Source of the DNA: an uncultured Odoribacter sp.
Lineage (GTDB): Bacteria; Bacteroidota; Bacteroidia; Bacteroidales; Marinifilaceae
Assembly (NCBI GenBank): GCA_944321165.1
Contig: CALUKE010000006.1
Coordinates: 123,773 to 187,772, forward strand
DNA length: 64,000 nucleotides
Direction of reading: 5' to 3'
Below the pieces are notes generated by a model. That model was not told the DNA's origin, did not search any database, and saw nothing but the letters and a program-made list of their open reading frames with translations. Below, in pieces: positions 53,041 to 60,924 of the stretch. The stretch's first letter is position 1. Every line of letters begins with the position of its first letter. The translations under genes and the position numbers were made by a program.

Positions 53041-54546
53041 ATGAGATTTATGAAAACAATAATAAAATATATTGCGATATGCTTATCTGTCGGGTGTCTG
53101 GGATGCAGCGACTGGCTGGACGTACGTCCGAAAACAGAGGTGAAGGAAGAAGATATGTATGCAACGGAAAATGGATTTAAGAATGTTTTGACAGGTGCCT
53201 ATATTCGTCTGGCTTCCGAAGATCTTTACGGAAAAAATGTTACCATGAGTTTTACCGAATTGTTGGCCCAGCATTGGGCAACCTCTTCTTCCGGCAATTC
53301 TGCGAATACACAGGATGATATTCGGAAATTCAATTTTGAGAATGAAGGTCCGAAGAGTATTATTTCGGACATGTGGTTGCAATATTACAAAACCATTGCT
53401 TCCTTGAATAATTTGTTGGGGCGGATCGATGAAAAAAAAGATCTTTTTACCAATGGAAATTATGAATTGATTAAAGGGGAGGCCTTGGGATTGCGGGCAT
53501 TTTTGCATTTTGATATTTTGCGTTTGTGGGGACCGGTTCCTGTCGATGCGGATATGAGTCAAGCGGCTATCCCTTATTTGACAGAGATGACCAAGGATCC
53601 GAACAAAGCATTGCCGATATCTTATCAGAAAGTGTTGGAGATGATTCTGGCAGATTTGAATGAGGCAGAAACTTTATTGGCAGAAGATCCGATTATTGCA
53701 TGTAAACCGGCAATTTTAAATCACGGATATGGGGCTATTCTTTCTGGCGATTTCCTGCGGCCGGAAGATGAGTTTCAATATTACCGTTCCAATCGTTTTA
53801 ATTACTATGCGGTAAAAGCAACCAAGGCACGTTATTATCAATGGATCGGTGATAAAGAGCATGCGTTGCAATATGCCAATGAAGTGATTGCAGCTTTGAA
53901 TCCGGAAGATAATTCTATTAAATTCCCTTTGGCTGATGCAATCGTTGAGGGTGAAGAAGATAATAGTACTGGTGATCGTATCATGAGTTGTGAACATGTT
54001 TTTTCTTTGCATAATCCGAATTTGGAAGAGATTGTCCGGCCACTGTTTATGGAATTTGGGGGATATACGCAGAATCGAAAATCTGTGGAAACTGCGTATG
54101 AAACAACGATTCATCCGAATGATATCCGATGGGATGATAATAAATTCTGGGAGGATATAACGATCCCGGTGACTGGTACTCAGACGATGTTTAAAAAATA
54201 TTGGGTAACTGAATCGACTTCTACGACATTAATACCTGTAATACGCATTGCTGAAATGTATTTTATTGTGATGGATTGTGGCTCTTTGGCTGATGCTCAG
54301 AATACTTTCAGTAAATTTCGGATTGCCAGAAATATGGACAGCAGTGTGGAAGGAGAACTGGTGGATGCAAATTCCATTCAGCAGCGATTGGAAAAAGAAT
54401 ACCGGAAGGAATTTTACGGAGAAGGCCAAATGTTTTTCTATTATAAAAGGAATCGGGTGGAAAGGTATACATGGCCTCAAGGGTTTGATGTGGATGTTGC
54501 GAAGTATGTAATTCCACGTCCGGATGAGCAAATTGTCTTTGAATGA
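53041..54546 (+). CDS. susD: SusD/RagB family lipoprotein of the ECF-controlled locus
   Basis: A 501-residue lipoprotein (lipobox GCLGC22). SusD pattern: DWLDVRPKTEVKEEDMYATENGFKNVLTGAY is split here into DWLDVRPKTEV and NGFKNVLTGAYIRL, then LIKGEALGLRAFLHFDILRLWGPVPV (shown as LGLRAFLHFDILRLWGPVPV) and YRKEFYGEGQMFFYYKRNRV near the end. This belongs to the SusD_RagB group often found with DUF4843 and PKD-like lipoproteins. The start could be 53041 or the Met at 53050. The last 4 bases overlap the next gene (ATGA), showing tight coupling. Confidence 0.92.
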   Translation: MRFMKTIIKYIAICLSVGCLGCSDWLDVRPKTEVKEEDMYATENGFKNVLTGAYIRLASEDLYGKNVTMSFTELLAQHWATSSSGNSANTQDDIRKFNFENEGPKSIISDMWLQYYKTIASLNNLLGRIDEKKDLFTNGNYELIKGEALGLRAFLHFDILRLWGPVPVDADMSQAAIPYLTEMTKDPNKALPISYQKVLEMILADLNEAETLLAEDPIIACKPAILNHGYGAILSGDFLRPEDEFQYYRSNRFNYYAVKATKARYYQWIGDKEHALQYANEVIAALNPEDNSIKFPLADAIVEGEEDNSTGDRIMSCEHVFSLHNPNLEEIVRPLFMEFGGYTQNRKSVETAYETTIHPNDIRWDDNKFWEDITIPVTGTQTMFKKYWVTESTSTTLIPVIRIAEMYFIVMDCGSLADAQNTFSKFRIARNMDSSVEGELVDANSIQQRLEKEYRKEFYGEGQMFFYYKRNRVERYTWPQGFDVDVAKYVIPRPDEQIVFE

Positions 54547-55319
54547 TGAAAAAATATATGAATATGAAGAATTTGTCTTATATAATATTGTTTCTTTTGG
54601 CTGGTGTATGTATGAGCTCCTGTCAAGAAAAAGTGGTGATGCTTTACGAAAATGATCCGAGACTGTATTTTTATAAAGGAACCGATTATACAAATGGTAT
54701 AACCCAGCGGGACAGTATAGTCTATTCCTTTTATACGAAAGAAACAACGCGGATGCGTGACACGGTGTATGTAAATATCCGAACGATGGGACTTCCGGAA
54801 GATTACGCCCGGCAGATTACTTTGAAGCAAACCAATGCAGGGAAGGAAAATGCTGCTGTAGCTGGAACACATTATGTGGCATTTGATGACAATGAGGTGG
54901 CAGTTTCGATGATTATTCCGGCCAACGCTGTTATGACTAATATTCCCATCATTCTGTTACGGGATCGTTCCATGAAATTTGCGGAATACCGCATGGAGTT
55001 GGAGATTGTGGAAAATGAAGAATTTGGTATTGCCTTGGAAACTCAAAAAACTTTTTTGATTAAAGTTTCTGACATGACCGCTCCTCCTGCCAATTGGAAT
55101 ACTACCTGGAATTATTATTTTGGAGAATGGGGACCTGTAAAAATGCGTTTCATTATAGATTATGTCGGTATCACAGATTTTGATAATTATTCAAAGTATA
55201 GTTCTCAAGAATTAAGATTTTTCAAAATGAAAGCAAATCAAAAACTGGAAGAATACAATGCCACTCATCCTGTTTTGACTGAAGATGACGGAATTACTCT
55301 TGTTGAATTTCCTAAATAA
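54543..55319 (+). CDS. DUF4843-like lipoprotein
   Basis: A 258-residue lipoprotein (lipobox VCMSSC27). After the signal it reads YENDPRLYFYKGTDYTNGIT, then a beta-sandwich with the Calx-beta-like pattern (VAGTHYVAFDDNEVAVSMII, NIPIILLRDRSMK), and a C-terminal extension with WNYYFGEWGPVKMRFI. This is the layout of DUF4843 proteins, which follow SusD in FecI/FecR-controlled loci. Its role is unknown; it is presumed to be a surface accessory to the SusCD pair. It overlaps SusD by 4 bases. Confidence 0.82.
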   Translation: MMKKYMNMKNLSYIILFLLAGVCMSSCQEKVVMLYENDPRLYFYKGTDYTNGITQRDSIVYSFYTKETTRMRDTVYVNIRTMGLPEDYARQITLKQTNAGKENAAVAGTHYVAFDDNEVAVSMIIPANAVMTNIPIILLRDRSMKFAEYRMELEIVENEEFGIALETQKTFLIKVSDMTAPPANWNTTWNYYFGEWGPVKMRFIIDYVGITDFDNYSKYSSQELRFFKMKANQKLEEYNATHPVLTEDDGITLVEFPK

Positions 55320-55327
55320 TACTGAAT

Positions 55328-56839
55328 ATGAAAAAGATAAGCATATTGTTATTGTTGAGTTTACTTTTATTTTCCTGTGTAAAAGACGAAGGAAATTACG
55401 ATTATCTGGATGAATCATTGGTTTCATTGGGAGAGGTTACAGGAATAGAGAATACTTATAATGTAAATTCTTTACAAAATTTGCAGATATCTCCGGAAGT
55501 CTCACGTATTACAAATGATGATGAGTTTGACTATTATTGGATTGTGTGGGGATATGGGATAAATCGTACTTCTTGGAAAGATACCATCAGTCGGGAAAGA
55601 AGTCTGAATTATGTGGTGAATTTGAGTTCCGGTACTTATCAGTTAGCCTTTCAAGCGAAAAATAAAGAAACAGGCGTATCTGTTTATCATATTTCTGAAA
55701 TGAATGTTGCATCTATTTATAGTAGCGGTTGGTATGTGACTAAAACTGTGGAAGGAAAAACTGAACTGGACTTTATAGAAAAAAACGGGATATTTCATGA
55801 GAATGTGTTGCAAACTGTGAATGGAGAATGTGTAGAAGGGAAGGCACTTAAAAGCTTTTACCAATCAAGTTATTATACACAACAACAAGAGAATCCGGAT
55901 GGAACTGTGACAATATTGGATAATCAAAAAGTATTTTATGTATTAAGTGAAAATGATATGCGGGTGTATAATGCAGATAATATGCAATTGTTTAAAAAAT
56001 ATGAAGATGCTTTTTTGGAAGTGCCGACAGTTTATGCTCCTCAGGATATGTATTTGGGGGTAAGTGGTCAATTTCTGATTAATGATGGTAAAATACATTG
56101 GATTGGACTAGGTGAATCGGGACGTTTTGGTTTTCCTATGTTAGGAGATTATGAAGTGGCTCCATTTACTATGGGACGAATGAATGGAGGTATGTTGGTT
56201 TTTGATTTAAAAACTCATTTCTATAAATATGCTCCTTATAGTCAAACTTATTTAGTGGATTTGAAAACGGAGAATAGTATGCAAGATTGTAATAATATGG
56301 ATTATGACTTGGTTTTTATGGATGAACAGACGGCATATTATAATTTAACGACAGGGGGAATAGCCTTGATGAAGCATAGGGATAAGGAAGAGTATGTCGG
56401 GATTATGCTGAATACGAATTGGTCATCCGGGAAAAATCCGTTTGCCAAGTTTGTAAAAGTGCCTGATGGATGTGTTGTTGGAAAAGGAAAAGTTTTTGCC
56501 ACCAATTGCACGAATGATGTGTTGTATTTCTCGGATGGAGGGAATACGGTGGGGATGTATAATGTGAGTAACGGCATTGAGAAAAAGGCCATTATTACCT
56601 ATCCTGCGGGGGAGTCTGTGGCTTATATCCGGCATATGTCATATGTAAATTATAATGGAGATCCTACTGTGGATTGTTTGGCCGTATTGACAAATACTTC
56701 TTCCGGTTGGAATTTATATCTCTATAATTTTGTCGGAAAGACTGCAGATGTCGAGACTCCTCATTATCAGAAGTATTCAGGTACTGGGGTTGCAAAGCAT
56801 GCTTTTTATAGAGGTCTGTATTCGCAGGAGATAAATTAA
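55328..56839 (+). CDS. PKD-like family lipoprotein
   Basis: A 503-residue lipoprotein (lipobox LLFSC17) that opens VKDEGNYDYLDESLVSLGEV, the usual opening of the PKD-like lipoproteins found after DUF4843 genes. Residues about 30-135 are a PKD-like sandwich (ISPEVSRITNDDEFDYYWIV). The remaining 360 residues look like propeller-type repeats (SSGWYVTKTVEGKTELDFIE, YAPQDMYLGVSGQFLINDGK, NGGMLVFDLKTHFYKYAPYS). No catalytic motif is visible. The gene is noticeably AT-rich. It is followed by a terminator at 56871-56894. Function probably ligand capture with SusCD. Confidence 0.8.
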   Translation: MKKISILLLLSLLLFSCVKDEGNYDYLDESLVSLGEVTGIENTYNVNSLQNLQISPEVSRITNDDEFDYYWIVWGYGINRTSWKDTISRERSLNYVVNLSSGTYQLAFQAKNKETGVSVYHISEMNVASIYSSGWYVTKTVEGKTELDFIEKNGIFHENVLQTVNGECVEGKALKSFYQSSYYTQQQENPDGTVTILDNQKVFYVLSENDMRVYNADNMQLFKKYEDAFLEVPTVYAPQDMYLGVSGQFLINDGKIHWIGLGESGRFGFPMLGDYEVAPFTMGRMNGGMLVFDLKTHFYKYAPYSQTYLVDLKTENSMQDCNNMDYDLVFMDEQTAYYNLTTGGIALMKHRDKEEYVGIMLNTNWSSGKNPFAKFVKVPDGCVVGKGKVFATNCTNDVLYFSDGGNTVGMYNVSNGIEKKAIITYPAGESVAYIRHMSYVNYNGDPTVDCLAVLTNTSSGWNLYLYNFVGKTADVETPHYQKYSGTGVAKHAFYRGLYSQEIN

Positions 56840-56870
56840 TGCGATTAGATAAAATCGGACAGTTATCGGG

Positions 56871-56899
56871 TGAGCCGCTTTATCGGGCGGCTCATTCTT
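56871..56899 (+). terminator. Intrinsic terminator after the PKD-like lipoprotein
   Basis: TGAGCCGC (56871-56878) pairs perfectly with GCGGCTCA (56887-56894), followed by TTCTTT. It separates the susCD operon from the thioredoxin-like gene. Confidence 0.75.
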
Positions 56900-56967
56900 T
56901 GACGTGTTGTGTATGGAGTTGAGTTATAAGTCTATTGAACAGTAAATTATGTTTTAAAGTGTGAATT

Positions 56968-57039
56968 ATGAAGAGAATAAAAATCATATCATTGGTATTG
57001 TTGGCTTTATTGATTGCATCGGAAGGCAGTTTCGAATAA
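56968..57039 (+). CDS. 23-residue hydrophobic mini-ORF
   Basis: ATG at 56968, TAA at 57037-57039. The peptide, MKRIKIISLVLLALLIASEG plus three residues, is a textbook signal peptide with nothing behind it. It may be the relic of a deleted exported protein or a leader peptide for the next gene, 70 bases on. Low confidence that it is expressed. Confidence 0.25.
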   Translation: MKRIKIISLVLLALLIASEGSFE

Positions 57040-57109
57040 AACAGGACGATAGAATTTTGAAGGATAAATAAAATTATTGAGTCATAATGAAGATGAAAAT
57101 AAATATATT

Positions 57110-59512
57110 ATGAGAAGCGGTATTATTATTTTATGGATTGTTTTATGGTGTCCTTTGCTTGTTAAAGGACAGGGGGTTGAATTCCGTTCCTTGACTTTTC
57201 AGCAGGCCTTGGAAACCGCTCAAAAGGAAAACAAGCCGCTACTTCTGGATTGTTATACCAGCTGGTGCGGACCTTGTCAGCATATGTTGAAAAATGTGTT
57301 TACCTTGCCGGAAGCCGGAGAATTTATGAATACTCATTTTGTATGTGTGAAATTCGATATGGAGAAAGGAGAAGGAATCGATTTAAGAAAACGTTTTGAA
57401 ATAAAAGCATATCCGACATTTCTGATTATTCGCCCGGATGGTGTTGTTGTTCATCGATTGGTGGGTGGGGGCAAATGGGAAAATTTTCGACAAAGGCTGG
57501 AGCGAGGATTGAATGAGAAGACTTCGCTTTATTATTTGGAACAATGTTTCCAAAGTGGAAAATTGTCTTCAAAACAGAATGAAGATTATCTGGTTGCCTT
57601 GAAAGATGCTTCTTATGATAAACAGGCAGATGAATTTGGAAAGAATATTTTTGCTTCTTGGAAAGAGAAGCAAAAATGTAAAGGGGAAAATTGGTTTGTA
57701 TATGACCAGGAATTGGATATTACGGATGAACGAATCGTTTTTCTGATCGAACATAAATCGATGTTTGATCAAACTGTCGGTAAAGAAACGGTTGATAAAA
57801 AACTGGAAGAAGTGTATTTGACAGCCTTACATAAATTGCATCGAGCGAATCAGGGGGAATGGTTTGAATTGGCAAGTGTTTTGGAAGCTCAATTTAAAAC
57901 GGTTGATTTTGAAGGGAAAAGGGAATTGATGTATTATTGGGACTATCTGAAGGCTTTTTATACACAGGATATAGAGAAGGTTCTGGAGGGGATGGAAAAG
58001 CATTGGGGCGCATTGTCTCGCTGGGTTAAAATGGATTTGCTCGGACGTCTGGATTATATTCTGGAGAGAGGCAGCGATGAACAGATTCGGCGTTATATCG
58101 CTTTGGGGCGAAAGGCAGAGAATGATCCGGATACTTATCCTCAACTGGTGAAAATTTTCAACGAACTGTTTGATAGATATCGGAATGAATGGGAAAATCG
58201 GAATGCCTATGCAGCAATCAAAGGTGTGGTCTCAAAGCATAAGATGGAGAAGGTTTATTTGTATGGGGTGGTAGACGGCAAAGAAGCGTTGTTGGCGACG
58301 ACACAAGTCGGTAAGGACGGTTTATACGGTTTTTCTTTCCAGCCATCGTATGCCGGATTTTACACTGTGGGAGGAGAAAATCCGCAGGAACGAATCCGTC
58401 TGTATCTTCGGCCAGGAGATGAGGGGGAGATCGATATTTTAGAAGATACCTTGGTAATTGCCAAATGGAATACTCCGGAGAATAATTTGCTGGCGAAATG
58501 GGAAGCTATGATTACACCGGTACGCAGAAGGGTGGAACATTTGGATTATATTTTATTTGATTATCGTGATTTCTTTCCTTATTTCATGGAATTTTTACCT
58601 AAGGCTCGGGAATTTCAGGAGAAAATTTCTTCCAAGGATGAGGTATTTGCAGAATTATTGAAGAAAACGGTAGATTATGATTTGGATTATTATGCTTTTC
58701 GTATTTTGAATGCCTTGAAAGCGGGAAAGGATACATATAAACCGAGTAGGCCGACATTTGCTGATTATCCGGAATATTATCAAACAATAGTATCTAAAGA
58801 TAAATTATGTGATACTTCGATATTGCAGCAACCGTATGGTTATGATTGTCTTCAACGTTACACAACTTTTGCATTGGGGCAGGATCGTGTAAAAATGACT
58901 TTGTCAGAACGTCTTGAATGGTTGCCTTGTGATTTGTTGAAGGCAGAGATAATCTTGTGGTATGCAGAATGTTGTGCTACTTATGAGGCTTATATGGATA
59001 TTGTCCGAAAATATGGAAAGTATTTGATAACGCAAAATCATCGAGAACGGATGAATGCTATTTCTGCCCGATTATATAAGGGAGAAAAAGGGAAAGAGGC
59101 TGCTGATTTCACTTATCCTGATAGAAACGGGGAAATGGTGTCGCTTTCTGATTTTAAAGGAAAAGTTGTATTGGTGGATGTTTGGGCGACTTGGTGCGGA
59201 CCTTGCCGGAAAGAAATACCTTATCTGGTGAAACTGGAAAAAGAGATGGAAGATGAGGATATTGTTTTTATCGGAGTCTCTGTGGATGAGAAAAAGAACT
59301 ATCAGAAATGGTTGGAGGTACTGGATAAGGAAGGGCTGAACGGAATTCAGCTTTTTGCCGATGGCTGGAGTCAGATTACGAAGGATTATAAGATTGAAGG
59401 AATTCCCCGTTTTATGCTATTCGATCGGGAAGGGAAAGTTGTAACCATTGATGCTCCTCGTCCTTCGAACTCAGAATTGAAAAAAAGATTGGTGAGTTTG
59501 TTGAGGGAGTAA
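57110..59512 (+). CDS. Exported protein with two thioredoxin domains
   Basis: An 800-residue exported protein (signal peptide to about KGQ21; ATG 57110 chosen over an in-frame TTG at 57077). The N-terminal thioredoxin domain has C53-G-P-C56 in SWCGPCQHMLKNVF, in the style of DUF255/thioredoxin_7 proteins. Residues about 150-360 are helical and of unknown type. Residues about 370-460 form a beta region like the DUF4369 domains of Bacteroidota thioredoxins. The C-terminal TlpA-like domain has C696-G-P-C699 in WATWCGPCRKEIPYL and IEGIPRFMLFDREGKV. It acts on disulfides in the periplasm or at the surface. Such genes recur beside FecR-controlled susCD loci, so its substrate may be the imported ligand or the locus proteins. 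Confidence 0.85.
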   Translation: MRSGIIILWIVLWCPLLVKGQGVEFRSLTFQQALETAQKENKPLLLDCYTSWCGPCQHMLKNVFTLPEAGEFMNTHFVCVKFDMEKGEGIDLRKRFEIKAYPTFLIIRPDGVVVHRLVGGGKWENFRQRLERGLNEKTSLYYLEQCFQSGKLSSKQNEDYLVALKDASYDKQADEFGKNIFASWKEKQKCKGENWFVYDQELDITDERIVFLIEHKSMFDQTVGKETVDKKLEEVYLTALHKLHRANQGEWFELASVLEAQFKTVDFEGKRELMYYWDYLKAFYTQDIEKVLEGMEKHWGALSRWVKMDLLGRLDYILERGSDEQIRRYIALGRKAENDPDTYPQLVKIFNELFDRYRNEWENRNAYAAIKGVVSKHKMEKVYLYGVVDGKEALLATTQVGKDGLYGFSFQPSYAGFYTVGGENPQERIRLYLRPGDEGEIDILEDTLVIAKWNTPENNLLAKWEAMITPVRRRVEHLDYILFDYRDFFPYFMEFLPKAREFQEKISSKDEVFAELLKKTVDYDLDYYAFRILNALKAGKDTYKPSRPTFADYPEYYQTIVSKDKLCDTSILQQPYGYDCLQRYTTFALGQDRVKMTLSERLEWLPCDLLKAEIILWYAECCATYEAYMDIVRKYGKYLITQNHRERMNAISARLYKGEKGKEAADFTYPDRNGEMVSLSDFKGKVVLVDVWATWCGPCRKEIPYLVKLEKEMEDEDIVFIGVSVDEKKNYQKWLEVLDKEGLNGIQLFADGWSQITKDYKIEGIPRFMLFDREGKVVTIDAPRPSNSELKKRLVSLLRE

Positions 59513-59534
59513 AATGTAATGGATTTATTCAAAG

Positions 59535-59575
59535 AAACGGGAGTGACTTATAGTTGCTTCCGTTTTGTTATTTTA
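59535..59575 (+). terminator. Terminator after the double-thioredoxin gene
   Basis: AAACGGGAG (59535-59543) pairs with CTTCCGTTT (59557-59565, one G-U pair), followed by TGTTATTTT. Confidence 0.7.
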
Positions 59576-59663
59576 TAACAGATGATTTGAAAAAATTAAA
59601 AAAAAATTATCCTTTTTGTCATCCTTTTGCAAGCTTTACCGGTTTTAATAGAAAATTGAAATA

Positions 59664-60830
59664 ATGAAGACGGAGAAATATACCTCGAAAGAGATTGCGC
59701 ATTTGATCTTGTTGTGTATACAAGGCAAAGTGGATGCTAAACAGCGGATGGTTTTGGAAAAATGGTTGGATGAAAATGAGTTGAATCGTCGCTTGTACGA
59801 GCAGGTAAGGTCGCATGCATATTTGGAAAAAGGTATAGAAGAGTATTTGAGTTATGATTCCCGAGAGGATTGGAAGATGGTGAAGAGACGAATAAGGATT
59901 CCCCGAAAGAAGATACAGTGGCATTTGTGGCCTTATGCAGCGGGAATTATTTTAGCTATTGGCCTTACGTTTTGGTTGACTTCGGATTGGAAGAAAGATC
60001 GTGTCGTGCAGGTCGCTCAGACGGAAATCTTCAAACCGGGTAGTTCCAAAGCTCGTTTGGTTTTAGAAAATGGAAAGACTATCGATTTGGAAATGGTGGA
60101 TGGACAGCTTTGTCGGCAGATCGCGGGCGAACATTTTATCAATGACGGGCGAGAATTGACTTATAATCAGGAAATTTCTGTAGAAAAGGTGCAAGAACAT
60201 ACTTTGCAAATTCCTAGAGGAGGCGAGTACAAGGTTGTTTTGGCTGATGGTACGAAGATCTGGCTGAATGCTGCGTCTGAATTGATTTATCCGGAGGTTT
60301 TTCCAGATACCGTCAGAAAGGTGAGATTGACGGGAGAAGCCTATTTTGAAGTGGCTAAAAATTCGGTGAAGCCTTTTGTGGTGGAGGTTGGAGATATGGA
60401 AATAACGGTTCTGGGAACTTCCTTTAATGTGTCGGCCTACCCGAATTCGAATAGGCAGACCACTTTGGTTGAAGGTCGAGTGGCCGTTGAGTTGCAGGGG
60501 CAGCATGTCGAAATTTTACCGGGACAGCAAGCGAGAGAAACTGAGGTTGGATTGCAGGTGGCTGAGGTGAATGTGAAGAATTATGTCGGTTGGAAAGAAC
60601 GCCGTTTCGTGTATGAAGATAAATTGTTGGGAGAAGTATTGGAAGATTTGGAACGTTGGTATGATGTAGAGGTATTTGTCATGAATGATGCGGTGCGTGA
60701 TTTACATTTGACTGCCAATTTACCCAAATATGAGAATATGGAAAAAGTGTTGAAAATAATAGAATATGCGGCTTGTGTGAAATTTGAACTTAACGGAAGG
60801 ACTTTGGTGGTTCGGTTGGATCGTCAATGA
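59664..60830 (+). CDS. FecR family anti-sigma factor without an adjacent sigma gene
   Basis: A 388-residue inner-membrane regulator. The cytoplasmic part (residues 1-85) starts KTEKYTSKEIAHLILLCIQG. The transmembrane helix lies near residues 91-109 (LWPYAAGIILAIGLTFWL). The FecR domain has GGEYKVVLADGTKIWLNAAS, TGEAYFEVAKNS and VLGTSFNVSAYP. The C-terminal DUF4974-like part ends AACVKFELNGRTLVVRLDRQ. It is followed by an STN-SusC. No sigma factor gene precedes it: the upstream gene is the thioredoxin-like protein, behind a terminator. It might use one of the two sigma factors at 47000-48179, or one elsewhere. Confidence 0.94.
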   Translation: MKTEKYTSKEIAHLILLCIQGKVDAKQRMVLEKWLDENELNRRLYEQVRSHAYLEKGIEEYLSYDSREDWKMVKRRIRIPRKKIQWHLWPYAAGIILAIGLTFWLTSDWKKDRVVQVAQTEIFKPGSSKARLVLENGKTIDLEMVDGQLCRQIAGEHFINDGRELTYNQEISVEKVQEHTLQIPRGGEYKVVLADGTKIWLNAASELIYPEVFPDTVRKVRLTGEAYFEVAKNSVKPFVVEVGDMEITVLGTSFNVSAYPNSNRQTTLVEGRVAVELQGQHVEILPGQQARETEVGLQVAEVNVKNYVGWKERRFVYEDKLLGEVLEDLERWYDVEVFVMNDAVRDLHLTANLPKYENMEKVLKIIEYAACVKFELNGRTLVVRLDRQ

Positions 60831-60836
60831 AAAAAA

Positions 60837-60893
60837 ACAGGAAAGCGCGCGAACACTTTCCTGTATCAATAGATAACGCCCTTGGGGAAGGGC
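60837..60893 (+). promoter_or_regulatory. Double stem-loop between fecR and susC
   Basis: Two perfect hairpins in the 94-base gap. ACAGGAAAG (60837-60845) pairs with CTTTCCTGT (60856-60864), and GCCCTT (60878-60883) pairs with AAGGGC (60888-60893) around GGGG. Neither has a strong T-run. Together with the stem at 49445 they suggest a conserved attenuator or processing site between fecR and susC. Confidence 0.55.
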
Positions 60894-60924
60894 TATTATA
60901 AACTATTAATGCTTATACAAATTT

